From assembly GCA_020636155.1 (NCBI GenBank), contig JACJYM010000005.1, positions 62,001 to 126,000 on the forward strand: a stretch of DNA of 64,000 bases. Reading direction: 5' to 3'. The stretch's first letter is position 1, and every line of letters starts with the position of its first letter. The translations under genes and the position numbers were made by a program. The notes below the pieces were generated by a model. It did not search any database, was not told the origin of the DNA, and was given only the letters and a program-made list of their open reading frames with translations. Positions 9,468 to 19,121 of this stretch are shown piece by piece. This DNA is from Lewinellaceae bacterium. Lineage in GTDB: Bacteria; Bacteroidota; Bacteroidia; Chitinophagales; Saprospiraceae.

Positions 9468-10412
9468 ATGAAGATTTTAATAAATGATGGCATTGAAGCA
9501 ATTGCCATAAGCATGTTAGAAAATGCAGGTATCGAAGTAACGAATAAACATATTCCTCAGGAAGATTTACTGGTAGAATTGCCTAAATATGATGCAATCA
9601 GTGTAAGAAGTGCCACAAAAGTCAGAAAAGAACTGATTGATGCTTGCCCCAATCTAAAATTAATTGGTAGAGGTGGCGTTGGATTGGATAACATTGACGT
9701 TGAATATGCACGATCAAAAGGCATCGCGGTAGTCAATACACCTGCCGCCTCGTCGAGGTCAGTCGCCGAACTCGTCATGGGACATTTATTTACAATCGCC
9801 AGAGGATTGCAAATAGCCAACCGCAAAATGCCATTGGAAGGCCAAACGCATTTTTCTGATTTAAAAAAATCATTAAGTAAAGGCATAGAATTAGAAACGA
9901 GAGTCTTTGGAATTATTGGTTTTGGAAGAATCGGTCAAGAAATGGCCAAACTAGCCATTGGTTGTGGCATGAAGGTACTTGCCTATGACCCTTACGTCAA
10001 TGAAGTGACCTTGCCATTGGTAATTCAGGATGAAATAGTAAAAATTCAAATTAGGACGAGCTCCTTTGACCATTTAATTGCCAATTCGGATGTGATAAGC
10101 ATACATACTCCAGGGCTAGAAAAACCGATAATTAATGCGAAGGAAATCGAAAACATGAAAAATGGAGTTATTCTATTAAATGCCGCGAGGGGTGGAGTCA
10201 TTGATGAAGCTGCCTTACTTGATGGATTGAATTCCGGTAAAATTGCGGGAGCAGGGCTCGATGTGTTTTTGAATGAACCTACACCCAATGATCAGCTGTT
10301 AACGCATCCGAAAATTTCGCTTTCACCACATATTGGTGCCTCAACTATCGAAGCACAAAATAAAATAGGTGTTCAATTGGCAGAGCAAATAATAGAGAAT
10401 TTGAAAAAGTAA
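9468..10412 (+). CDS. serA: D-3-phosphoglycerate dehydrogenase-like D-2-hydroxyacid dehydrogenase (SerA type, no ACT domain)
   Basis: 314 residues. The substrate-binding part includes SVRSATKVRKELID and GRGGVGLDNID. The NAD-binding Rossmann motif is GFGRIGQEMAKLA at about residues 149-161. The catalytic Arg (NAARGGVIDE), Glu (GLDVFLNEP) and His (SPHIGAST) are all present. The length corresponds to the short form without a C-terminal ACT regulatory domain, common in Bacteroidota, so serine feedback by an ACT domain is absent. It likely oxidises 3-phosphoglycerate in serine synthesis; another D-2-hydroxyacid substrate is possible. serC is not in the window. Confidence 0.85.
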   Translation: MKILINDGIEAIAISMLENAGIEVTNKHIPQEDLLVELPKYDAISVRSATKVRKELIDACPNLKLIGRGGVGLDNIDVEYARSKGIAVVNTPAASSRSVAELVMGHLFTIARGLQIANRKMPLEGQTHFSDLKKSLSKGIELETRVFGIIGFGRIGQEMAKLAIGCGMKVLAYDPYVNEVTLPLVIQDEIVKIQIRTSSFDHLIANSDVISIHTPGLEKPIINAKEIENMKNGVILLNAARGGVIDEAALLDGLNSGKIAGAGLDVFLNEPTPNDQLLTHPKISLSPHIGASTIEAQNKIGVQLAEQIIENLKK

Positions 10413-10503
10413 TATTTAAAGATTTTCATTTTAGCGTGGAATAAGTAATTAGTTTTCTGTATTTTTAACTAATATTTGTTTTACTTTTTCAAATTTATTC
10501 TTT

Positions 10504-10953
10504 ATGAAAATCACGTCAATTGTAGTAATACTTCTGATTTATTGTGTTTCTTGTACTTCAGATACGTTATACAATGATTGTAAATACGACGATCTAGTAG
10601 GCAATTATCTTTTTTACTCAGGTAAAGACACTTCTGATTGTAAGATACAAATTAAAAAATCTGATGATGGATTTAAATTGGAAGGATTGTGTGGAAGCAA
10701 GTTTTGGTATCCTTCTGCTCCATTGACTGGTAGCTTAAATGGTTGTGATATTATCATAAATTCATATTCGAATGTTAAAAAAATGGGTCTTAATACACCA
10801 GGAGGAAGCCCCAGATGTTATTACGAAAACTTGAGCGGAAATGGAAGATTCTATCCAGAGAATGATTCAATTAAACTATATATTCATTATAGTAGAACAG
10901 AATACTGGTTTGTAAATTTTGAAGGAAATATATTTTTAAAAAAAATTAATTAA
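10504..10953 (+). CDS. Hypothetical lipoprotein
   Basis: 149 residues with a lipoprotein signal peptide ending at Cys17 (LLIYCVSC). The mature part is small, beta-rich and holds several cysteines (YNDCKYD, DCKIQIKK, LCGSKFW, NGCDII, RCYYENL) that may form disulfides. It is not recognised as a member of any family. It is probably a monocistronic envelope protein; the next gene starts 42 bp downstream. Confidence 0.65.
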   Translation: MKITSIVVILLIYCVSCTSDTLYNDCKYDDLVGNYLFYSGKDTSDCKIQIKKSDDGFKLEGLCGSKFWYPSAPLTGSLNGCDIIINSYSNVKKMGLNTPGGSPRCYYENLSGNGRFYPENDSIKLYIHYSRTEYWFVNFEGNIFLKKIN

Positions 10954-10995
10954 GGATTTTAATGCATACATTTATTTGATAAAAATTTTAATATT

Positions 10996-11367
10996 ATGAT
11001 TAGCCAAATTAAAAACGATCAAGAAAATGTACTCGTTTTCGAAGCAACAGGTAAAATTTCAAAGCAGGATTACACCGAAGTGCTAGAACCTGCGGTAAAG
11101 GAGGTGATAGATGCCCATCATACCTTGAATCTCGTTTACATTATCAACACGGATATAAGAAATTATTCTCTAGGTGCAATGTGGGAAGATGGATTAATGG
11201 GACTAACGAATGCAACCAAATTTCATAAAGTAGCTGTGGTCACTGATAAAAAATGGATTACCGAATCGATTGAATTTTTTGGAAAACTCATCCCGGGAAA
11301 CTTCAAGGGCTTTCCTCTAAATGAAAGAGACAAAGCCATAGATTGGGCTGCTAATGACGCAGAATAG
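10996..11367 (+). CDS. STAS/SEC14 (SpoIIAA-like) domain protein
   Basis: 123 residues forming a single domain. The hydrophobic pattern and segments VLVFEATGKISKQDY, LVYIINTD, HKVAVVTDKKWI and FPLNERDKAIDWAAN match the SpoIIAA-like family, whose members have a STAS/SEC14-related fold. No signal peptide is present, so it should be cytoplasmic. The role of these stand-alone proteins is poorly defined; ligand binding or a regulatory function has been suggested from the fold. The TonB-domain lipoprotein begins 22 bp after its stop. Confidence 0.7.
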   Translation: MISQIKNDQENVLVFEATGKISKQDYTEVLEPAVKEVIDAHHTLNLVYIINTDIRNYSLGAMWEDGLMGLTNATKFHKVAVVTDKKWITESIEFFGKLIPGNFKGFPLNERDKAIDWAANDAE

Positions 11368-11389
11368 TACATTTTATAGAATTCATACA

Positions 11390-11869
11390 ATGTACAGATT
11401 ACTCTTTTTATCACTTTTCGTAATTGCAAATACGGCATGTTCCAACTCAAAAAAACACACTGGAAAAGCTGAGCATCTTGAGAGTAATAGAATTGAAAGT
11501 CCCAAAACGACTGTCTATGCTGATGTGAATTTTGATGGGGATTACAAGATCATTGAACTTGAAAAAGAAAATATTCCTGAACCAAAACAAGGGAACTCAT
11601 TGTGGATTAAGGATTTTTTCAGTCATTTCTCATATCCCGTATCAGCAAAAGAAAATGGCGTTCAAGGTGTGGTTATATTAGAAGCTAGTTTTGACACTTT
11701 TGGCAGGTTAGTCAACACGAGAATCAAACAAACTCTCACGGCCGAATGCGACCAAGTCGCCTTGGAAAGTTTTCTTATCGCAACGACACAAGGATATCAG
11801 CCTCTTGCCATCAAAGGGATTCCAGTCAATTACAAAATTGACCTTCCTATAAGATTTAGCTTGGAATAA
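11390..11869 (+). CDS. Lipoprotein with TonB C-terminal (energy-transducer) domain
   Basis: 159 residues from ATG 11390. An in-frame ATG at 11354 lies inside the preceding gene and would put twelve extra residues before the signal peptide, so the later start is chosen. The lipobox ends ANTAC, with Cys at about residue 17. The C-terminal 85 residues carry the TonB_C pattern: FFSHFSYPVSAKENGVQG, a beta strand with ILEASFDTFGRLVN, then PVNYKIDLPIRFSLE. No transmembrane anchor or Pro-rich spacer of a classical TonB is present, so it is probably a lipid-anchored TonB_C-domain protein rather than an energy-coupling TonB. Its function is unknown. Confidence 0.72.
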   Translation: MYRLLFLSLFVIANTACSNSKKHTGKAEHLESNRIESPKTTVYADVNFDGDYKIIELEKENIPEPKQGNSLWIKDFFSHFSYPVSAKENGVQGVVILEASFDTFGRLVNTRIKQTLTAECDQVALESFLIATTQGYQPLAIKGIPVNYKIDLPIRFSLE

Positions 11870-11922
11870 TTAATCTGCGTATAGGTTTCAGTGTGATTGA
11901 ATGCAGAAATTGCAACTATTAT

Positions 11923-13020
11923 TCACCCCAAACTAGCCTGGATGATGCCACCACCTATAACGTCGTCGCCATCGTAGAAAACAGCCGATTGTCCAGGTGC
12001 TACACCTCTCACTTCGGCTTCAAATTCTACAAAAACGGAATCATGGTCAGGATATATTTTACTTAATGCCCCCGAATCATTATATCTTATCATGGTCGTA
12101 CACTCCATTCCGTTAGGCAAAGTTTCATACTTCATCGAGTTTATTTGTCCTACATTGATTTTTGACTTCAGTAAGTCATCCACCTCGCCTAGCATCACTT
12201 GATTAAATTCGGGTAATATCTGTGTTACGTACATCGGCTTACCAAATGCCTTTCCTAGTCCTTTCCTCTGTCCGATAGTATAAAATGGGTACCCCTCATG
12301 AGAGCCTATGATATTAAAATCTCGATCGATAAATTCTCCTCCAGCTACCTTGGCTTCTAACGACGGATCGCGATGCTTTAAAAAATTGCGGTAATTATTG
12401 TCCGGAACGAAGCATATCTCATAACTTTCTTGCTTTTTAGATAAATCTTCATAACCCCAATCATAAGCCATCTGACGTATCTCAGACTTGGTAAATTTTC
12501 CAAGTGGGAAGTTGCTCCTTTTTAGACACTCTTGAGAAAGACCCCACAAGACATAGCTCTGATCCTTCTTTTTGTCCTTTCCTTTAGAGATAAAATATCT
12601 CCCATCCGATTCGTTGATAACCGCATAATGGCCTGTTGCGATGAACTCACATTCGAGTGCATCTGCCCGCTTAAGGAGGGCATTCCATTTGATGTGAGTA
12701 TTGCACAGCACACATGGATTGGGAGTTCTTCCCGCAATGTATTCTTCCACAAAATTGTCAATGACATAATCGCCGAATTCCTCTCTGATATCGATTATAA
12801 AATGATGAAATCCCATTTTTACCGCCACTTCTCTGGCATCATTGATAGAATCGAGACTACAACATCCAGTTTCCTTTTTTGAGGTAGTGACATTGGCATA
12901 ATCCCATGTTTTCATCGTAATACCAACGACTTCATACCCTTCTTCGTGAAGCATCATTGCCGCCACGGTGCTGTCAATACCACCACTCATTGCAACCAAT
13001 ACTCTTCCCTTTTTACTCAT
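11923..13020 (-). CDS. mnmA: tRNA-specific 2-thiouridylase
   Basis: 365 residues, family length. A PP-loop SGGIDS at residues 12-17 binds ATP. The catalytic cysteines are Cys103 in PNPCVLCN and Cys203 in SYEICFV. GHYA and TIGQRKGLG are also conserved. MnmA adds sulfur to U34 of tRNA-Lys, -Glu and -Gln. The window holds the tRNA-Lys(UUU) gene at 33.7 kb, which is one expected substrate. The large secreted-protein gene lies only 9 bp downstream on the same strand. Confidence 0.96.
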   Translation of the reverse strand: MSKKGRVLVAMSGGIDSTVAAMMLHEEGYEVVGITMKTWDYANVTTSKKETGCCSLDSINDAREVAVKMGFHHFIIDIREEFGDYVIDNFVEEYIAGRTPNPCVLCNTHIKWNALLKRADALECEFIATGHYAVINESDGRYFISKGKDKKKDQSYVLWGLSQECLKRSNFPLGKFTKSEIRQMAYDWGYEDLSKKQESYEICFVPDNNYRNFLKHRDPSLEAKVAGGEFIDRDFNIIGSHEGYPFYTIGQRKGLGKAFGKPMYVTQILPEFNQVMLGEVDDLLKSKINVGQINSMKYETLPNGMECTTMIRYNDSGALSKIYPDHDSVFVEFEAEVRGVAPGQSAVFYDGDDVIGGGIIQASLG

Positions 13021-13029
13021 ATTTTGATA

Positions 13030-15516
13030 TTATAAAATCGAATATTTAAGCGTTTGAATTCTGCCATCTTCTGTGAGAAATCTAAAAATATAAACCATTC
13101 CATTTCGGCCTATTTCACCAATATTTGTGATTTGATTGGAAAATATTTTTCTTTCGATGAGACTCCTTCCCATGATATCGAATACTTCAAAACGACCGTT
13201 AAAACCACTTTCAACAAGTATTTGTCCATTTTTGTTGATGATTTTTAGTAGATGGTTTTGATTATTTATATCATAAGAGTCTAAGGTTCTATCTAGCATA
13301 CACTCTTCATCTGTCCCTACGCAATAGTCAACAAATGACCTTGTCACACCCGGTACTGTATTTTTGTATCCATCCTTATCAAACAAACCATAGATGGTTC
13401 CAAAACCTTCTATCAATGTAGGAGGATAGAATTTTCTGGTTTCTTCGTAATAATTATAATATTGTATCTCCCCACATATCACCGGTTCTTCCTCATCGAA
13501 TACACAGGAAGTATTAAGGTCATCACCTTGCTGTGATGCAAAATTATACCATAATTGCTCTTCCGTGCTATTACAATTTTGTTGTTCATCGACTATTATT
13601 GCATAAACCTTTCTGGCAAGCAGATCCTCTCTGATATAAGCGTACAAGTTTTCATGCATAATATAATATGGTGGACTCGGTAGAAATTGATTAAAGTCAA
13701 AAATAAGATTTTGGTGGTAAACTTCGTAATATTCAGTCCCATTGACATCAACGAGGGTGTCCTTAATGGTAAAAGCATAAAAGCTATTTAAACTCGTATC
13801 TTGCAATCCTCTACGAAGAACAAACCAATGGGCATTAGGTATTACTAATGGCACATAAGTTTTGTCGATATAATATTGTTCCTCATAAGTACAGCCAAAT
13901 CCATCAGAAACACTTACTGTATAATTTCCTACCGAAAGTTCTGTCACAGACAATGTGGTATCCCCGGTACTCCAGAGCACACTGTATGGATTGTACCCAT
14001 TCAAGCTGTGTGATATATAAATTGCCCCACTATCTGAAAGATCATCTTCTATAAGACTATCCAATGTTATCTGAATGGGCTCAATAAAATCAGGTGAGAA
14101 CACCGTATCCCGTGAACAGCCATATTCATCAAACACTTGGAGATGAATAGGATTGGTATTGACAAACTGGAAGGTGTCTTCACTGATTGTATCATTCCAT
14201 AACAAATGGTTGTAGTCACCTTGTACTGTAAGAATTCCACTGGCATTGTAACACACAAGTGTATCTCCCGCAATGTCATAATCTGCGATAGGATCCGTAA
14301 ACTCCAAGCTAAAACTCAAGGTATCCATGCATTCATCGAAAAACACCAGAAGCTGAAATAAACCTACCGTATCAAATAGTATAGAGTCTTGTAATTCGAT
14401 ACCACCAAGCCAATGAATTGAATCTGCCACCTCATAGCTCTTAGGTAATACCAAAATGTCCCCATAACATAGGGTCGTATCCGAAATGGCAAAATCCTCC
14501 AATGCCAACTGATCCAAAAAAACGCTATCCATCGAATAGCAACCAGAAATATGTGATTGTACCGAGATATGATACCATCCTGACTGATTGGTTTCGACAT
14601 AGGAGTTTGTCACAATGCTACTATCAGGAAAAGTGATATTGACGGTATTGAGTGAGTCCGTAATTATCGAAAGATAACCAAGAGTTTGATTACAAATTAT
14701 CTCACTACTTTCAATACTAAAATTTGGTTTTTGAAAAGTAAACCCAACATTTTCAACATATTCTTTGGTACAGCCCAGACTATCCGTTACGACAAGCTTA
14801 TAATCTCCTGGAACATTGACATATACCGAGTCACCAAACCCTTGAAATCCATTGTTTCCATACCAATTGAATTGTAAACCTTCAGATTCTGTGTGAATGA
14901 TTAAATTCGGTCTATCAAAGCAACTGATAGGATGATTTTCGATATTTAATTCAAAAGCCTGCGGTGAAATGGCCAATCCAGTTACTAGAGGAAATTTATA
15001 ACATCCCATGGCATTATTGACACTAAAATTGAGGTTCGTCGTATCTAAGAACCCAAAAGTTCTGCTACTATCAAGCAATTCTTCACCCAAGTAAAAAGTA
15101 AGACTATCAGTTACGGAATACCCAAAAACTTCATCAAGCAATAGGGTTTCTCCTAAGCAAACACCTAAAGAGTCTTGATACTCCAAAGAAAAATCATTCG
15201 CATGATAATATTGAATTTGACCTGTATAAAGGCAGTTTTTTTCATCTATTGCTTCAAAAATCAGAACTAAATCTTGATCCAAACTGTCAATTATAAGGAA
15301 ATTTCCATCAAGTGTATCATATCCCGGAATAAACCATTGATTACTCGCCACTAATACCTCATTACCGATGACATCGTGAATATCGAGACTTATCGATGAG
15401 CTGTCACAAATGGTTGTTAAATGTGAATTGAGAATAAAAGTGTCGCATTCTGATTGAGCTAAAATCAAAATTTGACTAGAAAAAATCAAGCTTATAATGA
15501 GTAAAATTTTCTTCAT
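13030..15516 (-). CDS. Large secreted protein with SprB-like repeats and type A sorting domain
   Basis: 828 residues. Signal peptide 1-20 (LIISLIFSSQILILAQ). The middle is built of beta-sandwich modules of about 70-80 residues ending in the SprB-like signature V.D.LGC or V.D.FGC (VVTDSLGCTKEY, SVSDGFGCTYEE), with the WSTGDTT strand seen in adhesin repeats. About 240 residues without clear repeats follow. The last 80 residues are a T9SS type A domain (FEVFDIMGRS, ending LKYSIL). It should be an extracellular or surface protein exported by T9SS. Function is unknown; adhesion is inference from the repeats. A poor -33/-7 match is seen upstream. Confidence 0.78.
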   Translation of the reverse strand: MKKILLIISLIFSSQILILAQSECDTFILNSHLTTICDSSSISLDIHDVIGNEVLVASNQWFIPGYDTLDGNFLIIDSLDQDLVLIFEAIDEKNCLYTGQIQYYHANDFSLEYQDSLGVCLGETLLLDEVFGYSVTDSLTFYLGEELLDSSRTFGFLDTTNLNFSVNNAMGCYKFPLVTGLAISPQAFELNIENHPISCFDRPNLIIHTESEGLQFNWYGNNGFQGFGDSVYVNVPGDYKLVVTDSLGCTKEYVENVGFTFQKPNFSIESSEIICNQTLGYLSIITDSLNTVNITFPDSSIVTNSYVETNQSGWYHISVQSHISGCYSMDSVFLDQLALEDFAISDTTLCYGDILVLPKSYEVADSIHWLGGIELQDSILFDTVGLFQLLVFFDECMDTLSFSLEFTDPIADYDIAGDTLVCYNASGILTVQGDYNHLLWNDTISEDTFQFVNTNPIHLQVFDEYGCSRDTVFSPDFIEPIQITLDSLIEDDLSDSGAIYISHSLNGYNPYSVLWSTGDTTLSVTELSVGNYTVSVSDGFGCTYEEQYYIDKTYVPLVIPNAHWFVLRRGLQDTSLNSFYAFTIKDTLVDVNGTEYYEVYHQNLIFDFNQFLPSPPYYIMHENLYAYIREDLLARKVYAIIVDEQQNCNSTEEQLWYNFASQQGDDLNTSCVFDEEEPVICGEIQYYNYYEETRKFYPPTLIEGFGTIYGLFDKDGYKNTVPGVTRSFVDYCVGTDEECMLDRTLDSYDINNQNHLLKIINKNGQILVESGFNGRFEVFDIMGRSLIERKIFSNQITNIGEIGRNGMVYIFRFLTEDGRIQTLKYSIL

Positions 15517-15779
15517 ACGTCCTAGATAGTTAAAATAATCTAAAATATTTTATTCAGCTCCAAAGTTATAAACCATTATTAAACTTGTGAAGTTTATAGT
15601 GTAGATTATCAAGATTATGATTTTATTATTCCTTAAAGTCATCGATTACTTAAATTAAATTATTTTTACAAGCTCAACAACTTGAAATCTACTGAAGAAA
15701 ATTACTTAGAGTATGAAGCAAATGTGGGGGAAATTCCTTTAATATTTAACAACAAAATATTTCAAAAATCTTTAAAAAT

Positions 15780-16361
15780 ATGAAATTCAACAAATTAATA
15801 AAATTCACTTTAATCATTGCCTTATTCACCATTCTCGCTGAGTCAGTAGATGCCCAATCTCGACGTCGCTCCAAAAAAGAAGTCGAAGAGGAAAGAGTAG
15901 ATCAACCGAAATTTACAGATAAGCTTTTTGGTGACGTATTATTGGGCAATATATCTTTTGGCACATTATTTCAATTTTCTATAAAACCAGAAGTAGGTTA
16001 CAAGGTTATTGATCGATTGGGAGTAGGGATAAATTGTGTATATAATTATGCGGAATTAAATCAAGTCGGTGCAGACGATCTGACGGCTTCGACCTTTGGT
16101 TATGGCTTATTTTTACGAGGAAAAATTTCTGATTTCGTTTACCTACAAGTAGACGGTACCCGTGCTAAACTCGATGCTTATGATAGCAATATTGGCGGGT
16201 ACGTCCAACAAAATGTAACATTTCCCACGATTTCATTAGGTTACTTTAGTGGTTCTGAAAAATGGAAATATGGTTTTCAGTTAGGTTACGTCGCCAATGA
16301 AATTGCACAAGACACCTATGGAGTGTTAACTTATTGGTTTGGTATTCAATACAATTTTTAG
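15780..16361 (+). CDS. Outer-membrane beta-barrel-like protein
   Basis: 193 residues. Signal peptide 1-25 ends in DAQS, followed by a basic/acidic stretch (RRRSKKEVEEERVDQ). The remainder (about residues 50-193) shows regular beta strands with glycine and aromatic girdles and ends YWFGIQYNF, a typical C-terminal aromatic of outer-membrane barrels. It is too short for a TonB receptor; an OmpA/PorT-like 8-strand barrel is plausible. Its stop overlaps by 4 bp, tail to tail, with that of recF. Confidence 0.65.
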   Translation: MKFNKLIKFTLIIALFTILAESVDAQSRRRSKKEVEEERVDQPKFTDKLFGDVLLGNISFGTLFQFSIKPEVGYKVIDRLGVGINCVYNYAELNQVGADDLTASTFGYGLFLRGKISDFVYLQVDGTRAKLDAYDSNIGGYVQQNVTFPTISLGYFSGSEKWKYGFQLGYVANEIAQDTYGVLTYWFGIQYNF

Positions 16362-17440
16362 CGAAGGTGTATCCCTTTAAAATCAACCTTTGCATTTTCT
16401 AAAATACTTTTCAATCGATCTTCACTCGTGTCAGTGATGAACAATTGGCTTTCAGATTTATGATACAGGAGGTCTATTAAATTATGAACCCTTTGGTCAT
16501 CCAATTTAGCAAATATATCATCAAGTAAAATGAGCGGATTTTTGCCGCTTATTTTTTTGATGTAATCAAATTGTGCTAACTTCAATGCAATGACAAAGGA
16601 TTTCAATTGACCCTGTGAAGCAAATTTTTTCAATTCTCGACCGTCCATGATAAATTCCAAATCATCCTTATGAATTCCGCGAGTTGTTCTGCCCAATATT
16701 TTGTCTTTTGGCAGGGCTTCTTTCATCAACTGTGACAAGGGTTTATCATGCAATTTCGACACGTAATTTATGGTGGCGGCTTCCCGGTCACCAGTAATTT
16801 TTTTATGATAATAATCGAAAAGTGCGGATAACTCTGAGACTAAAATTTGCCTTTCCTCATAAATATCCTGAGCCGGTTGATAAATATTGCGATCGATGGA
16901 TTCAATAAGAGTCAAATCTAAAAATCCCTTTTCTAGAGACTGCTTAAGCAAAGCATTACGCTGATTCAACAAGCGATTATAAACCAACAAATTAGACAAG
17001 TATTTTTGACTAATCTGAATGAGGGTATTATTAATAAACTTCCTTCTATTCTCACTGCTCTCCATTAAAATCTGGATATCCAGGGGTGCAATCATTACCG
17101 CAGGAAAAGCACCTAGATGATCACTCATTTTCTTGTATTTTACTCCTGCAACTTCGATGGTTTTACTCTCCGATCTTCGACAGACTATCGCTACTTTTTC
17201 AACAATTTCATCTTTTTCAAAATCACCTTCCAACCTAAACCAGTCTTGATTATGTGCAATGACATTGGAATCCAAATTGGTGAAATAGCTTCTACCTAAG
17301 CATAGATAATAGACGGCATCAAGGAGATTCGTTTTTCCGATTCCATTATTTCCCGAAATGACATTCACCCTATCATGAAAACCAAAACCGGTTTGGTCAT
17401 AGTTTTTAAAAGAATTAAGTCGTATTTTATTGATTTTCAA
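16358..17440 (-). CDS. recF: DNA replication/repair protein RecF
   Basis: 360 residues, family length. Walker A is GNNGIGKTN (residues 30-38). The signature ASQGQLKSFVIALKLAQ and Walker B LILLDDIFAKLDDQR lie in the C-terminal third. RecF is an SMC-like ATPase that helps load RecA at gaps with RecO and RecR. It is not near dnaA/dnaN/gyrB here, as is usual in this phylum. The gene is divergent from pdhA. Confidence 0.95.
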   Translation of the reverse strand: MKINKIRLNSFKNYDQTGFGFHDRVNVISGNNGIGKTNLLDAVYYLCLGRSYFTNLDSNVIAHNQDWFRLEGDFEKDEIVEKVAIVCRRSESKTIEVAGVKYKKMSDHLGAFPAVMIAPLDIQILMESSENRRKFINNTLIQISQKYLSNLLVYNRLLNQRNALLKQSLEKGFLDLTLIESIDRNIYQPAQDIYEERQILVSELSALFDYYHKKITGDREAATINYVSKLHDKPLSQLMKEALPKDKILGRTTRGIHKDDLEFIMDGRELKKFASQGQLKSFVIALKLAQFDYIKKISGKNPLILLDDIFAKLDDQRVHNLIDLLYHKSESQLFITDTSEDRLKSILENAKVDFKGIHLR

Positions 17441-17513
17441 TAATTATAAATCTTTAAAAAGTGAAAAATCGATATGCTTTCTTATAAAACTCAAAAATAA
17501 TATTCCAAAGTTG

Positions 17514-17521
17514 TAAATTTG
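17514..17521 (+). promoter_or_regulatory. -7 promoter element upstream of pdhA
   Basis: TAAATTTG matches the TAnnTTTG consensus exactly and lies 25 bases before the ATG at 17547. Confidence 0.5.
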
Positions 17522-17546
17522 TAGCTTGAATTTTAAATTTTTATAG

Positions 17547-18584
17547 ATGGCAGTTTCAGCAACTAAAGAGAGTAAGGTAACAAAATCAAAGACAAAATTG
17601 AAACATTCCAAAGAAAGATATCTTCAATGGTTTGAAATAATGTATCGAGTGAGAAAGTTTGAGGAAAAAACATTACTCGCTTATTCTCAACAAAAAGTGA
17701 GGGGTTTTTGCCATGTTTATATTGGCCAAGAGGCAATTGCTGGGGCATTACTTACAGCTATTACACCTGAAGATAAAGTAGTGACGGCCTATCGCCAACA
17801 TGGAGTTGCTTTGGCTAGAGGCTTGGATTCTAGGTCTTGCATGGCAGAATTATTCGGAAAGGAAACTGGCTGTGTAAGAGGGAAAGGTGGAAGTATGCAC
17901 TTTTTCTCGAAAGAGCACAATTATTTTGGTGGAAACGGTATCGTAGGTGCTCAGATTCCAATAGGTACGGGTATCGCTTTTGCCGAAAAATATAGAGATA
18001 CCAAAAATCTTTGCGTGACCATGTTTGGAGATGGTGCGGCGAGACAAGGTGCTCTACATGAGTCCTTTAATATGGCCATGACATGGAATCTTCCCGTATT
18101 GTATATCTGTGAAAACAATCTATATGCCATGGGAACCAGTGTCAAGAGAACCAGTAATGTAGAGGATTTGTACAAATTAGGTCTCAGTTACGAAATGCCA
18201 TCAGAGCCGGTAGATGGAATGGATCCAGAGGAAGTTCACGAAGCCATTAGTAGAGCTGTAGAACATATCAGAAGCGGAAAAGGCCCATATTATTTAGAAA
18301 TCAAAACTTATCGATATAGAGGTCATTCGGTATCGGATCCGGCGAAATACAGGACGAAAGAAGAATTGGAAAAATACAAATCACTCGATCCTGTAGAATT
18401 GTACGAATCTAAAATCCTTGACAATAAAATCGCCTCCAAAAAAGAACTAGAAGAGATTAAAAATCAAATATTGGCAGAAGTTGACGATGCTTATGAATTT
18501 GCAGATGCCTCAGATTTTCCTCTAGGCTCTGAACTTTATGAGGACAACTATGTACAAAAGGATTATCCTTTTATCATGGATTAA
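17547..18584 (+). CDS. pdhA: Pyruvate dehydrogenase E1 component, alpha subunit
   Basis: 345 residues. The thiamine diphosphate motif GDG (residues 161-163) ends with the conserved NN at 190-191. GKGGSMHFF and YRYRGHSVSDPAKYR (phosphorylation-loop region) are typical of E1 alpha. The charged N-terminal 25 residues are a lineage-type extension. With E1 beta, E2 and E3 it oxidises pyruvate to acetyl-CoA. The beta subunit and E2 are not adjacent; a small membrane-protein gene follows after 31 bp. Confidence 0.94.
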   Translation: MAVSATKESKVTKSKTKLKHSKERYLQWFEIMYRVRKFEEKTLLAYSQQKVRGFCHVYIGQEAIAGALLTAITPEDKVVTAYRQHGVALARGLDSRSCMAELFGKETGCVRGKGGSMHFFSKEHNYFGGNGIVGAQIPIGTGIAFAEKYRDTKNLCVTMFGDGAARQGALHESFNMAMTWNLPVLYICENNLYAMGTSVKRTSNVEDLYKLGLSYEMPSEPVDGMDPEEVHEAISRAVEHIRSGKGPYYLEIKTYRYRGHSVSDPAKYRTKEELEKYKSLDPVELYESKILDNKIASKKELEEIKNQILAEVDDAYEFADASDFPLGSELYEDNYVQKDYPFIMD

Positions 18585-18615
18585 TTCAGTATCGTTGCGG
18601 AGCCCATGCTGAGAA

Positions 18616-19011
18616 ATGTTTAAATATATAATTGCTGTATTGACGGGATTAATTGTAGGATTATTAATCATATTCTACGGTAATCTTATTTATGTCAATA
18701 TCGAGCAAAAAACGGCAATCCGTGATGGTAGCGAGCTCATGCAATATTTCAGAGAGATTCCACTCGGCGTATTTTGGGTACGAATTTCTGCACACAGCCT
18801 AGGAATGTTTTTCGCAGGATTAGTAGCATCTTTAGTATCTGCCAAAGGAAAGTATGTAACTGGAATTTCTACCTTTATGATACTCTTCATAGCGATTATA
18901 TATTTCGTATTTGATAATTACTACCCTACGTGGTTTGTGGTGAGTGATATAAGCATCGCCGCAATTTTAGGATTTGCAGGAGTCGTGGTCGGATCGACAA
19001 GATATACTTAA
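18616..19011 (+). CDS. Small four-helix integral membrane protein, unknown function
   Basis: 131 residues with four hydrophobic segments (about 3-25, 55-75, 80-100 and 108-128), the last with glycine-rich ILGFAGVVVGS. No signal-peptidase site and no recognised motif. It is probably an inner-membrane protein transcribed with pdhA, since the gap is only 31 bp and no terminator is seen. Its role is unknown. Confidence 0.65.
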   Translation: MFKYIIAVLTGLIVGLLIIFYGNLIYVNIEQKTAIRDGSELMQYFREIPLGVFWVRISAHSLGMFFAGLVASLVSAKGKYVTGISTFMILFIAIIYFVFDNYYPTWFVVSDISIAAILGFAGVVVGSTRYT

Positions 19012-19091
19012 ATTGAGTTCATTTATCAGTAGTTATCGAGCTTTGGTCTATTTTCATTGAAAAATTAAAATAACTCAACTACTTAAATCTT

Positions 19092-19099
19092 TATATTTG
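19092..19099 (+). promoter_or_regulatory. -7 promoter element upstream of lepB
   Basis: TATATTTG is an exact TAnnTTTG match, 22 bases before the GTG start of lepB. Confidence 0.5.
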
Positions 19100-19121
19100 T
19101 ACATTAAAAAATAACAATACA